Translations under genes and position numbers: made by a program
Notes under the pieces: generated by a model
Database searches by the model: none
Told to the model about the DNA's origin: nothing
The model's input: only the letters and a program-made list of their open reading frames with translations
Source of the DNA: a virus
Virus record (IMG/VR): IMGVR_UViG_3300031251_000004
Span: 1 to 64,000 of that record
Length of the DNA stretch: 64,000 nucleotides
Reading direction: 5' to 3' (one strand)
Shown: positions 20,587 through 30,202 of the stretch, in pieces
How the letters are laid out: every line of letters begins with the position of its first letter
How positions within the stretch are numbered: position 1 is the stretch's first letter

Positions 20587-23500
20587 ATGATTCAATATGT
20601 AATGCGAGCGTTCAAGACAACAGTCCCAACCGGTCATATCTACTGGGCTGTATTAAATACGCCAGACCTAACTGGTGCTGAATCTGGCTATAATCCTGCT
20701 GATCTTACAAATATAGTAATAGATTACTCGTTTGAAGTTCCAATTAATGGAACTGGTGGAGCAATCCCTCCGGGGCTCGCTGGAGGAGATCTTACTGGAA
20801 CTTATCCAGATCCCAGTGTCGCCAAAATAGCAGGAACTAAGGTAGCAACCACTACCCCGGCAGATGGTCAAGTGCTAACATATGTTGCAGCTAATAGCGA
20901 CTGGGAACCCAAGCCATCAATCGCTGGAGGCGGCAATGCAGGCGGAGATCTTTCTGGAACCTATCCGAACCCAGCTGTATCAAAAATACATTCAGCAACC
21001 GTTCCAGCAGCAGGAAGCTTAACGCCCGGTAATGTACTTCAAGTAAGCGGCGCATCGGCATTAACGTATGCGCCAATAAATCTTGCCGGTGGTATAAACA
21101 CCATAACTGGACAATTACCAACTGGGAATCAAGTTCCCCAAACTGTTGGCGGAGATCTTTCTGGAACCACAGTAAGCGCAACAGTAGCAAAATTAGATGG
21201 CTACGTTCTTTCTGCTCCAAATCCACAAATAGGACAAGTTTTAGAGTTCAATGGATCTACATGGGCACCATCTACAATATCTTCATCGTTCCCACCGAGT
21301 GGTGCTGCTGGCGGTGATCTATCTGGAACTTATCCTAATCCAACTGTAGCAAAATTACAAGGAAGAGCAGTAGCGTCAACCACTCCTCAAAACGGATACG
21401 TTCTAACTTGGAATACGACCAATAGCGACTGGGAACCAGCAAGGACATTTGCTTTTGAGGTTCAACCAAATCCATCATGGAGTCAGCCAACATGGTTCAT
21501 TGATCCATCTGGCGGAAATGATGCTAATGATGGATACACCGTAAGCACGCCAGTAAAAACTTGGGCACAAATCATTTCTCGTTTTGGAACTTATTCTCCA
21601 TTACTTACACAAAATACAACATTTACATTCTTATCCAATCATACAGATAATACTGATCCAGTTATATTTACGCCTTACCTCGGCGGGACTGGCATTACTG
21701 TTATTATTACAGGTGTGCTAAATACGTCAAATCAAGTTTCAACCGGGCCGCTTTCTGGTTTAATTGCTAAAAATAGAAATACTGGAACATTACTAGCGGC
21801 TGCATTAACCAATAATCCAGTACCCGGGTGGTTCGTACATGATATAAACAATGATGGGTACTGCTGGGTATACAAAAATCCAAGCCCCAATGTTGCAACG
21901 TTATCACAACCAATGGAATCTTCAGTAAGCGCATTAGCTGCTGATAATGCTTCTCCATCAGAAATTGATAGCACTGCCACTAATGATATCTATATAGCAT
22001 ACGAACCAATACACGTAAACATTATGCAGATTACAACTCAATCTTCTGGATCAGAAGAAAGTTATATCGCCGGTAGAATTATTATACAAAACTTAGTTAT
22101 TTTTGATCCTGCTAATAGTGATGATAATAACAGCGCCATACTCGGTAATTATGTAGCACTGGCAGAAACAAGAGTGGATAGATACACTATTATTTATCAA
22201 ACTGAGTTATCAAGCGAACTACCAGTATTAAATTGTTTTATAGGAAATGCTATTATCAGTGCAACGGCGTTATTGTACGGCGGTATCTTAGGAAGAGCTA
22301 GTGACGCTGTTGTTGTAGAAATAACAGAAGGATTTTACCCTGTATTAGATGCAGATATCATATTAGCATATGATTTAACTGCATTTTGCAATCTATACGC
22401 AGGATATTACTATATTGAACAAGGAGCAAGATTACTGGCTTATCCAAGAAGTACAATAGAATCATTAGGATCATATGTTGATGGCTATTGTGCTGTGTGG
22501 GGACCTGGCAGTATAAACGTAGATTCAATTTATATTTATAATGATCTACTAACTAACACTGCACAAGGATATTTCAAGCATACCGGATCACTAACAATCA
22601 ATAGTAAATCGACTGCATACTCTTTTGATCCAAGCGGGAATGGTGCGTGGAGAAACAGAATACCAATTACTCCAACACAATTAGATGCATCACTATCTAG
22701 TGGAGGTTTTGCCGGGACAGCACTGATTCCCGGTGGGGGAATAATAACTGCTTTTGGTGGTGATCAACATGGGTATAATTATGCTCCAAGCGATGCATTA
22801 TTAGTACCAAACTGGTGTATAGATCCACAATTTGGTAACGATTCGAATGATGGTAAATCATCGATGACTCCAATTCGTACTTGGGCTGAATTAGTTAGAC
22901 GATGGGGAAGCTCTTCTCCGGTGTTCAATGTACCGGTTACTATTACATTCTTATCTGATCAATTAAATTTCAATGATCCAGTTTATCTTAATCCTGGTTT
23001 TGGTTCTGGTGGCAGTTTAACCATAGTGGGTGCACTACAGCATCAATTTAATACTAACTTATCTGGAGTCATACCCAAGAATCCAACTGCTACTGGACCT
23101 AATCCAGCCGGTTTATTGCAAGCTAATTTAACAACCGCTGCCGATGGTTATGCCGGGTATTTGCTAATCAATAATACTCAGGGCGGAGCCGTTTGCTGGA
23201 TTGACAGTATCTCAAGTGGAATGGCAGTGTTGACCAATCCGTTCGTTCCCAATTACCCAACATATAATACTTCACCTAATCAGGTCAATACCTTTACTAA
23301 CGGTGATGCGATTTCCATTTATCAGCCCACCAAAATTTATGTCAGCGGATTTACCCAAGGCATTGGCGCTGGAACTATTCTTTTCGTTCATTTGTGGTTA
23401 GTTGATCCAACTGGGACGGTCGGAAATACCGAAGTAGCTTTACCGCTTTCTTCGTCTTGTAATGAAACCAGAATGGATGTTTACACTCTATTCAATTTGG

Positions 23501-25452
23501 TTAGTACAGAAGCTACTGTCTCTGCCCTAGTTAACTCTTGGGCTAATGGTGGTGTGAGTATTTTAGGCGGTTCTATGGTGGGTGGAGCGGCTGGTACTGC
23601 TTTAGTTAATTCGGTTGGCATTAACGGATTTGTCGACGGAGATGCTGTTATTCATGGAATTACTTCCTTTGGCGATGCTCAAGGACAAGGGTTTTTTAGT
23701 AATCAAATTGGTTCCGTTTATATAGACAATTCCAGCTTAGCTATTTCCGATAATACTACATACATTATTGGAGATTTATTATTGGACAGTGATGCTGGTA
23801 CCAATTATACCTACGGCATATATGGTCAATATAAATTAAATTTGAACGAGGTTTCCTGTAGACTAACCTATATCAACCCAAGCTCTGCTACATCGTGGTT
23901 TAAGGGAACTCCTACTTTGCTAATGGATGGTCTTCCTTTTGCTAATGCTTATGATCGAACTCAAGATCCGGGAGTTTGGCATCCGGCTCGCGCCCTCACT
24001 CCAGCTAACTTGGACTTACCAGTTATTCAGGGTGGATTTGGTGGATTAGCCATAGGTGACGGTGGTTCTATTATTAGTGATGGCTATCAAACCTCGTCTA
24101 TTATCGTTCCTAGTTTGTCTTTCTTCGTAGATCCTTCTAATGTTAGCGGGCTAGCTTCCGATGGTTATGATGGTCTAACTTCATCAACTCCTATTTTGAC
24201 AATCGCCGAATTGAATCGTCGATATCGTGGTCGTACCATTAATGTTCCCACTACGGTTACCATAATGAGCAATATACTAAGTGGTGATGATCCTCTCGAT
24301 CTTTCAACCATTACCATAACTCCAAGTGGAACTTTATTGTTTGCCGGCACCCCACAAATTAAATACTCTGGCACACTAACATCTGGAACTATTGCAATAA
24401 ACCCACTAGGTAACCAACGACAAGTATTAGAAGATACTGCACTGGGTGCTACTGGATGGGATGGTTATGTAGGAGATATTATAACAAGTTTAACGGCAGA
24501 TGGATATGAGGCGTGGGTCGTCAAATTAGACGGTGTTGCTAGTGCTGATAAGGCTTTTGCTAGTAGGGCATACAACTATAATGCTGGTACGATTGGCGGT
24601 TATCATAGTGGAGATACTTATCAAATAAGCATTGGTAGCGATATGAGGTTAGGAAACATAAGCCCTAAGGCACTAACAGTTTTAAACTTCATACAGTCCT
24701 CCGGACAACTTAATTTTCAAGATTTTAATTTCGTTAGTACATCAAGTGTGTCTATCCCAACTTTCATCGACAATATTGGTATGATATTTATCAGATGTAA
24801 ATTTGGAGATCCTCTTGTATTTAGTGCCGGATCCTGCGCGACTACACTTGAGAATTGTTATGTTGGTAATTTTCCTATACCTCCATCAGGTAATTTTAGT
24901 GATCAAGGTATACAATCAGTAGCGCCAGAGGGATTCCAGTTTGAAGCCGGGGTTTACCAATCTTATCAATCGGATTTTTGTGCTTATTTAGCGCTTACCA
25001 ACGACGTTTATGTGACAGGTTGGGGTATAGAAGTTGGACCATCTAACATAATAACATTGGGTGTAGAAGGTGGTAACCAAACCGGAAACGATGGTGGTGC
25101 ACAATTTCAAGACTGTTTATCATCAGCCATAACACTTTCATCATCGAATGCTACTCTCGGTGCTTACGAGCCGCTTCAAACAATTCTCGCCTGGGGAACT
25201 GGAAACGACGGATATGGCGTGTTAGTCGGGCAAGGCGTTAATTGCTTTGTAGGACCTTCCATTGTCACAGGCGCTATGGGCGACTTCGCTTTCAATACGA
25301 CTAATAATGGTATCATTTCCACTGCTCGTGCTTGGGACGAAACCAGTGGCACTTGGACAGCCCCAATTGCTACCACATGGACAAATCTTTCTAGTAGCCT
25401 AGAAAATAACGCACACAATGTGGCAACTAATTCCGTTATTATTAGCAAATAA
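20587..25452 (+). CDS. Large tail fibre / tail spike with three beta-helix modules
   Basis: This protein has 1621 residues. Residues 1-57 form an N-terminal module (VMRAFKTTVPTGHIYWAVLN) shared with the products at 48707 and 52883. Residues 65-275 hold four GGDLSGTYPNPTV-type repeats. Three long modules follow, beginning near 300, 740 and 1180. Each opens with an FIDPSGGNDANDGYT-like segment, TW-x-x-[IL] and an NTTFTFLSN-like strand, typical of right-handed parallel beta-helix spikes. It probably mediates receptor binding or capsule contact. No glycosidase residues can be assigned by eye. No Shine-Dalgarno is seen; an ATG at 20602 is an alternative start. Confidence 0.82.
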   Translation: MIQYVMRAFKTTVPTGHIYWAVLNTPDLTGAESGYNPADLTNIVIDYSFEVPINGTGGAIPPGLAGGDLTGTYPDPSVAKIAGTKVATTTPADGQVLTYVAANSDWEPKPSIAGGGNAGGDLSGTYPNPAVSKIHSATVPAAGSLTPGNVLQVSGASALTYAPINLAGGINTITGQLPTGNQVPQTVGGDLSGTTVSATVAKLDGYVLSAPNPQIGQVLEFNGSTWAPSTISSSFPPSGAAGGDLSGTYPNPTVAKLQGRAVASTTPQNGYVLTWNTTNSDWEPARTFAFEVQPNPSWSQPTWFIDPSGGNDANDGYTVSTPVKTWAQIISRFGTYSPLLTQNTTFTFLSNHTDNTDPVIFTPYLGGTGITVIITGVLNTSNQVSTGPLSGLIAKNRNTGTLLAAALTNNPVPGWFVHDINNDGYCWVYKNPSPNVATLSQPMESSVSALAADNASPSEIDSTATNDIYIAYEPIHVNIMQITTQSSGSEESYIAGRIIIQNLVIFDPANSDDNNSAILGNYVALAETRVDRYTIIYQTELSSELPVLNCFIGNAIISATALLYGGILGRASDAVVVEITEGFYPVLDADIILAYDLTAFCNLYAGYYYIEQGARLLAYPRSTIESLGSYVDGYCAVWGPGSINVDSIYIYNDLLTNTAQGYFKHTGSLTINSKSTAYSFDPSGNGAWRNRIPITPTQLDASLSSGGFAGTALIPGGGIITAFGGDQHGYNYAPSDALLVPNWCIDPQFGNDSNDGKSSMTPIRTWAELVRRWGSSSPVFNVPVTITFLSDQLNFNDPVYLNPGFGSGGSLTIVGALQHQFNTNLSGVIPKNPTATGPNPAGLLQANLTTAADGYAGYLLINNTQGGAVCWIDSISSGMAVLTNPFVPNYPTYNTSPNQVNTFTNGDAISIYQPTKIYVSGFTQGIGAGTILFVHLWLVDPTGTVGNTEVALPLSSSCNETRMDVYTLFNLVSTEATVSALVNSWANGGVSILGGSMVGGAAGTALVNSVGINGFVDGDAVIHGITSFGDAQGQGFFSNQIGSVYIDNSSLAISDNTTYIIGDLLLDSDAGTNYTYGIYGQYKLNLNEVSCRLTYINPSSATSWFKGTPTLLMDGLPFANAYDRTQDPGVWHPARALTPANLDLPVIQGGFGGLAIGDGGSIISDGYQTSSIIVPSLSFFVDPSNVSGLASDGYDGLTSSTPILTIAELNRRYRGRTINVPTTVTIMSNILSGDDPLDLSTITITPSGTLLFAGTPQIKYSGTLTSGTIAINPLGNQRQVLEDTALGATGWDGYVGDIITSLTADGYEAWVVKLDGVASADKAFASRAYNYNAGTIGGYHSGDTYQISIGSDMRLGNISPKALTVLNFIQSSGQLNFQDFNFVSTSSVSIPTFIDNIGMIFIRCKFGDPLVFSAGSCATTLENCYVGNFPIPPSGNFSDQGIQSVAPEGFQFEAGVYQSYQSDFCAYLALTNDVYVTGWGIEVGPSNIITLGVEGGNQTGNDGGAQFQDCLSSAITLSSSNATLGAYEPLQTILAWGTGNDGYGVLVGQGVNCFVGPSIVTGAMGDFAFNTTNNGIISTARAWDETSGTWTAPIATTWTNLSSSLENNAHNVATNSVIISK

Positions 25453-25845
25453 CTATCTATACATTGGATAGTGTCGACAGCGCCAGCATAACAGTTTTGT
25501 TTCTTCAAAATTGGCACAAGCCATTGGATAGAATTCATCGCATTCACAACAGCGCATGCCATCAAGCTTGCTATGTATTGCTACGATATTATGTTCCGTT
25601 ATAAAATAAACATAGCTATCTGTAAATCTTTTATCTATTTTATATTTACGAAGGTTATCGGATGATAAGTATACACTACCATCAAGAAAATAATTACTTG
25701 GAATATATATCATATATCCATTATTGTGGATGGATATAATCTCAAATACTTTTTTTTCACAACCGGTCTCTTCGTAAACATTTACGATTTTATTATCTTT
25801 TATCTTGCATACTACTTTATCACCGGGTGAACAATGTAGTCCCAT
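25453..25845 (-). CDS. Hypothetical protein with C-terminal zinc ribbon
   Basis: This is a 130-residue protein. The first 85 residues look beta-rich (SPGDKVVCKIKDNKIVNVYE), like a small barrel. MRCCECDEFYPMACANF and LLCWRCRHYP near the C-terminus give CxxC and CxxC for one zinc. Its TAG stop abuts the stop of the convergent spike gene, with no room for a terminator. The leader CCGTATATAATATATG lacks a Shine-Dalgarno. Function unknown. Confidence 0.55.
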   Translation of the reverse strand: MGLHCSPGDKVVCKIKDNKIVNVYEETGCEKKVFEIISIHNNGYMIYIPSNYFLDGSVYLSSDNLRKYKIDKRFTDSYVYFITEHNIVAIHSKLDGMRCCECDEFYPMACANFEETKLLCWRCRHYPMYR

Positions 25846-25867
25846 ATATTATATACGGGATTATTGG

Positions 25868-26347
25868 CTATTTTGTTGGCTCGTTATAAAAATATACGCT
25901 AACGCCTTGTTCTACTAATCCGCTAATTAGTAAATCTTGCAGCTCTGGTATTGCAGAGGTTAGTAGAGTTGATACGTGAACACTTGCTTTTTCGTACTTA
26001 GCTTTTTCACTGACTTTCTTAATAGCTGTCTGTAATGCTTTCTGATCTACCTTACCAGTTTTATCTTGCACCAACATAGATATAACCCATGTATCGCTTG
26101 CCGTAGCTGTTTCGTTTAATGAACCAAGCTTAAAATTCATTTGAGTTGCATACCAATATGAATTATCTTCCTTTACCTTAGCCCACCGTTTTGCTAATAT
26201 CAAACTTAGTGGCGAAGTGAATTTTCCATCTTGACCAACAACATTAAGAATAAAACGAAGTCCTGCATTTTCTGGCGCTAAAACTGATGCGTTGACTATT
26301 TTTGTTTTACCTTGTGCTATGAACCTTTTATCTAATTTATTATCCAT
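25868..26347 (-). CDS. Macro-domain-like protein
   Basis: This is a 159-residue protein. The order of elements resembles macro domains: FILNVVGQDGKFTSPLSLI and LAKRW (compare NxxGVMGxGIAxxFKKRW), YATQMNFKLG, then TWVISMLVQD, a helix, ASVHVSTLLTS and a final LVEQGVSVYFY strand. The canonical Gly-rich ligand loop is not conserved. Macro domains bind or hydrolyse ADP-ribose conjugates. Here that could counter host ADP-ribosylation or serve NAD metabolism. The family call is by eye only. AGGAGA precedes the start. Confidence 0.5.
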   Translation of the reverse strand: MDNKLDKRFIAQGKTKIVNASVLAPENAGLRFILNVVGQDGKFTSPLSLILAKRWAKVKEDNSYWYATQMNFKLGSLNETATASDTWVISMLVQDKTGKVDQKALQTAIKKVSEKAKYEKASVHVSTLLTSAIPELQDLLISGLVEQGVSVYFYNEPTK

Positions 26348-26356
26348 TTGTGTCTC

Positions 26357-26971
26357 CTAATTTTGATATATCATCAATGTAATTTCTTTTAATTTATTTT
26401 CTAGATCTGACCTATTTATTTTATCCAACTCAAAATGAACTGATTTAAATCCAAGCTTTTCTCCGCCAACAGCATTCTCAATTCTATCATCTAAATAAAT
26501 ACAGTTTTTAAAATCAGGGTATATATCTAAAAATGTTTTATAGTATAAATAACTGGGCTTTCTGGCTCCAACTTCACAACTAAAAAACCTTATACTATTA
26601 TCATATACTTTTGATCCTAGAACTGATTTTATCAGTTCAGCGTGTTCTATACCTATATTACTAAGCAATGCAATTTTTATGTCAAAATCTAATAAATCTT
26701 CTAAAAAACCTATCATAACAGCGTCAGCTGTTATAACCATATCCCATTCTTTTAGTAAATCTTTAATTATGACAGGGGATTTTATTTTAAAATGATCTCT
26801 GAGTTCATCTGATATTTGAGTAAGCCCAAGATCGTGTAATTTTGTGGTTCTATGCAAGAAATAATTTACATCTTCTAATGGAAGATTAAGTGTTCTAGAT
26901 AGCTTATCAATAAAGTTATCAAACTTCACATTACAAATAACATTACCAAGATCAACTGCTAAATAGTTCAT
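26357..26971 (-). CDS. HAD-superfamily phosphatase (YihX-like)
   Basis: This is a 204-residue protein with the HAD motifs: I, VDLGNVI (nucleophile Asp7, with Asn10 at the position before Val); II, LLSNIG; III, GARKPSYLYYK (Lys); IV, YLDDR. The DxGN start and length match the YihX group, which dephosphorylates sugar phosphates such as glucose-1-phosphate. A helical cap lies at about 15-85. The gene overlaps the glycosyltransferase by 4 bases, so a sugar-nucleotide or glycosylation role is plausible. Confidence 0.8.
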   Translation of the reverse strand: MNYLAVDLGNVICNVKFDNFIDKLSRTLNLPLEDVNYFLHRTTKLHDLGLTQISDELRDHFKIKSPVIIKDLLKEWDMVITADAVMIGFLEDLLDFDIKIALLSNIGIEHAELIKSVLGSKVYDNSIRFFSCEVGARKPSYLYYKTFLDIYPDFKNCIYLDDRIENAVGGEKLGFKSVHFELDKINRSDLENKLKEITLMIYQN

Positions 26972-27921
26972 AATTCTCCTAAGTGCTCCGATATAAATTT
27001 AACTTTTTCATTCAATTGAATCTCTATTTTATTTGATTGGTTATAATCATTCGATATACATCCAAAATTACAATATTTATTAATCATTGATACAATAACA
27101 GTTTCTATGTCATCATATCTTGGATTACAGATATTATATTTTTGATTATAGAACGCATCTGCCGCGAATGTTGCGGTTCCATCTGATATAAAATATTTAC
27201 AGTTTTCAATGTATTCTTTAATTTGATTTTCTTCTAAAAGATTTTTTACTCTCATGTCATTAAAACGCTCTAATGTAAAAGAAGAAAATAGTAATGAGTT
27301 TTTATTTTTCAACTCATTTATAATGTTTTTATTTGATTTTGGTAATGCTAAAAAATAATCAATTTTTTTAGATCCATCGCCTAAAATAAAATTAGGGCGA
27401 ACCCATTCATAAGTATCAGAAACAATATTATTATATTTGGAATCACCGATATAAGACAAAATGAATCTTCTATTAGAATTATTCAGTAGATTTAAAATAT
27501 AACCATTCTTTCTTGGGCTGGAATCAAGAAGATGAAAATAATTTTTATGTATGCCTAAATTATATTTTATATCATTATTTATAGCATAATATAAATTGAT
27601 TGGGCTAAATTGCCATAACTTAATATTCAATTCTAATGCTATTGTTGAAGTAAAAATCTCAAAATCGGAAATTATTATGTCAGGGCTGAATCTTTTTATC
27701 TCGTTAGAATAATACGAATAATTTCCATTGAAACTAATCTCATTGATATTTGTAAAATTCAATAAACTGTCTAATGTATAATCAACATCAAGATCGCCAA
27801 GTGATTTTTTGAAGGCGGCAGTTTTTATTATGTAATTTTTATGCTGTATTGATTGTAAGAATCGTTTTAGCTGGTAAAAACTACCCAACCTATTCCCAGC
27901 AGCGTATAATATTTTTAGCAT
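26968..27921 (-). CDS. GT-B glycosyltransferase-like protein
   Basis: This is a 317-residue protein. LYAAGNRLGSFYQLKRFLQ at the N-terminus and SPDIIISDFEIFTSTIALEL (about 80-98) resemble the first Rossmann domain of MurG/GT28-type enzymes. KYFISDGTATFAADAFYNQK near 245 and PRYDDIETVIVSMINKYCNFG match the C-terminal nucleotide-sugar domain. It may glycosylate phage DNA, virion proteins or host surface sugars. The acceptor cannot be inferred. It is coupled to the HAD gene and to the upstream exonuclease by overlaps of 4 and 1 bases. Confidence 0.7.
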   Translation of the reverse strand: MLKILYAAGNRLGSFYQLKRFLQSIQHKNYIIKTAAFKKSLGDLDVDYTLDSLLNFTNINEISFNGNYSYYSNEIKRFSPDIIISDFEIFTSTIALELNIKLWQFSPINLYYAINNDIKYNLGIHKNYFHLLDSSPRKNGYILNLLNNSNRRFILSYIGDSKYNNIVSDTYEWVRPNFILGDGSKKIDYFLALPKSNKNIINELKNKNSLLFSSFTLERFNDMRVKNLLEENQIKEYIENCKYFISDGTATFAADAFYNQKYNICNPRYDDIETVIVSMINKYCNFGCISNDYNQSNKIEIQLNEKVKFISEHLGEL

Positions 27922-28514
27922 TATTTTTTAGCTAGATTTCTAATAAAATTAGCTTGTTTCAAAAACAAGTCCTTAGTCATACGAACATCTCCTGCGGCAC
28001 GATGTGCTTTCTCTTTTTTGATGCCATACTTCTGAACTAATCCATTCAAGTTATAATATTCGCTTTGTTCTGTTATTCCAATAACATCCATAAATACTTG
28101 AATTTGCATTGTATCTAATGCGTATCGTTTCGAGAACGGAAATGTTTCATTTGCATTAACTTTATTCCACATTGCAACTAACATATCTTTATCAAATCCA
28201 CATATATTATGACCGACAAGAAGCCTTTCTTCGGATGCGTGAAGATCATTCATCAGCCAGTTTTCAATTTCAGCTGTGGCTTTTTCTGCTGGGATATATG
28301 TTTCCCTACCTTCTTTTGTGTTATGCAAAAGATTCTCTAAATTATGACCATTTACTCGCAATGCATCAGGTTGAATGTTATCCGTACGGATGGGCTTAAT
28401 ACACCAAGTTTTTTGATCTTGGTTGGAAAGACGGTAAAACGATACTTCGATTATGTCATGGTCTTGTGTTAATCCGCTAGTTTCGCAATCCGTAATATAC
28501 AGTTCATATTTCAT
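27921..28514 (-). CDS. DEDDh 3'-5' exonuclease (second copy)
   Basis: This is a 197-residue enzyme. ITDCETSGL gives Asp9 and Glu11, LLVGHNICGFDKDML gives the ExoII Asp, and KAHRAAGDVRMT gives His and Asp of ExoIII. It resembles the 15010 exonuclease in layout (same LVGHN, LDT and HRAAGD/HNAKSD order), so the two may be old paralogues. A DNA or RNA trimming role is expected. It is the first gene of a coupled set with the glycosyltransferase and HAD genes. Confidence 0.85.
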   Translation of the reverse strand: MKYELYITDCETSGLTQDHDIIEVSFYRLSNQDQKTWCIKPIRTDNIQPDALRVNGHNLENLLHNTKEGRETYIPAEKATAEIENWLMNDLHASEERLLVGHNICGFDKDMLVAMWNKVNANETFPFSKRYALDTMQIQVFMDVIGITEQSEYYNLNGLVQKYGIKKEKAHRAAGDVRMTKDLFLKQANFIRNLAKK

Positions 28515-28564
28515 AACTACAATTATAGGTAGGAAAAAATTATATACAACTTAGTTATAATATA

Positions 28565-28930
28565 TTATTTTTCAAAAACTTTCTTTAATTCTTTTCTTAA
28601 TCCGGCAAGCGATTTAATCCCAGTTTTTCCCTGACAAATTAAAAAACTAAATCCGCTGGGGGTGCGTAAATATTCTTTTTCTTTTTTAGAAACTTTACTT
28701 CCTTCAAGGACGAAAACAATTTTATTATTTTCAAAAATATTCCATCGTTCATTTTTATTTGCCGACGCTATCCTCTTGACCCGAATAACTTTTTCTACTA
28801 CATACTTCTCTTCATCAAATAAATCATAATCAAATTTACTAAATGTATGTTTTACCTTTGATCCGTCATGAACATATTCAATTTCTGGAACTACTGATGA
28901 ATTAAAATCACTATAATGTTTTTGGCTCAT
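28565..28930 (-). CDS. Hypothetical protein (121 aa)
   Basis: It is Lys-rich, with a beta-rich core (VVEKVIRVKRIASA, RWNIFENNKIVFVLEG) and a helical C-terminus (SLAGLRKELKKVFEK). No family is recognised. It follows the FAD oxidoreductase by only 9 bases and the two are probably one transcription unit. Confidence 0.6.
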   Translation of the reverse strand: MSQKHYSDFNSSVVPEIEYVHDGSKVKHTFSKFDYDLFDEEKYVVEKVIRVKRIASANKNERWNIFENNKIVFVLEGSKVSKKEKEYLRTPSGFSFLICQGKTGIKSLAGLRKELKKVFEK

Positions 28931-28939
28931 TATCCTTCC

Positions 28940-30145
28940 TTACTTAGCTGCGGAATCCGCAGCTACTAATCCAGTCAATGCAGCATATAAAATACCACTT
29001 TGTCCCGATGCTTCGCCTGCGCAAAACATATTTGTTATATCTGTTTCCATATTATTTGCTACATTAATTTTTGGTATCAATGGTAAAATTGTTGGCACAT
29101 GGAAATATGCTTTATTAATTATTTCTGGTAGAAATTGACTTACTTGTTTTATTGCATCTGGCAACCAATTATATTCTGGTATAATAGAGATTTTACTTTT
29201 ATTTGTCAAGATGTGGGAAACTCTTTCCTTTATTATACGATCATTAGTTAATATAAATACTAATTGACCTAGCCTATTCGTTTCCTCAAATCCACCGTTC
29301 TCAAAATGTCTATTGCCTATTAGGTTGAATGACATATTTTCAGATTTCCATCTAACCTCATTGCTTCTAAATGAAGAAATTGCCATATCAACATGATCCT
29401 CAGGTATCACAGTTCCGTTCCAAGACATCGGTCCAAGCTCTAATTCATTACTTACTATTGAACAATTAGATTTATTAAAATCTTTCATTGATTGAGCTGT
29501 TGTTTCTATTCTTATTCCAAACTTAGAAGTATTATTATCTGTTATAATACCTAATGATTTATATAATTCACTAACCCATCTCCATCCGCTTCTTCCAGCA
29601 CAAATGATTAGTTTTTTACAATGTATTTGTTTTAATGATGAGGTAATAATAAAACCTCTTTTGTTTTTTACAACGCTCGTAATTCCTTCATCAAAACATA
29701 ATGTAATGCTTTTTTCTATATCATTTACTATTTTTTTGGATAGGGCATGTATTTCCCTTGGATATAATTGTATATAATCATTCTTGACAATTTCGAAACC
29801 GCTTTTTTTAATTCGCTTTTCCAAGTTGACTTTTGGTCCAAGATCTTTTACAACCGTTAGATCGAATATGTTTTTGATATAAGAGTTAAACCATTTGAGT
29901 GATGCATTGACTTTGCGATTGCCAGTTATAGGTGAAACTTTATCAATATCAGAAAGATATAATTTACCATCACTAGTTGGAAGAAGACCAAGAAATCCTG
30001 ACATTTGCGAACGCCTTTTGCCGGGGGCAGAGCTTTCGTCAAAAAGAATAACTTTCTTACCTTTATGCTCTTTTGCTATTTTTAATGCAGCAAATGTTCC
30101 AGCAACACCTGAACCTATAATCGCAATATCATATTTAGTTGGCAT
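28940..30145 (-). CDS. FAD-dependent oxidoreductase
   Basis: This is a 401-residue flavoprotein. AIIGSGVAGTFAALKIA (residues 8-24) is the GxGxxG dinucleotide site, followed by an acidic strand end (VILFDES). CKKLIICAGRSGWRW is the second FAD motif. MFCAGEASGQSGILYAALTG (about 374-393) is the C-terminal FAD contact. The layout fits the COG2509-like group of uncharacterised FAD-dependent dehydrogenases. A substrate cannot be assigned. GAAAGG precedes the start. Such enzymes are uncommon in phages. Confidence 0.8.
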   Translation of the reverse strand: MPTKYDIAIIGSGVAGTFAALKIAKEHKGKKVILFDESSAPGKRRSQMSGFLGLLPTSDGKLYLSDIDKVSPITGNRKVNASLKWFNSYIKNIFDLTVVKDLGPKVNLEKRIKKSGFEIVKNDYIQLYPREIHALSKKIVNDIEKSITLCFDEGITSVVKNKRGFIITSSLKQIHCKKLIICAGRSGWRWVSELYKSLGIITDNNTSKFGIRIETTAQSMKDFNKSNCSIVSNELELGPMSWNGTVIPEDHVDMAISSFRSNEVRWKSENMSFNLIGNRHFENGGFEETNRLGQLVFILTNDRIIKERVSHILTNKSKISIIPEYNWLPDAIKQVSQFLPEIINKAYFHVPTILPLIPKINVANNMETDITNMFCAGEASGQSGILYAALTGLVAADSAAK

Positions 30146-30202
30146 AGATACCTTTCAAGATATCTATATCATACTAAAATAAATTGAAAATTAAAATGTC
30201 AG

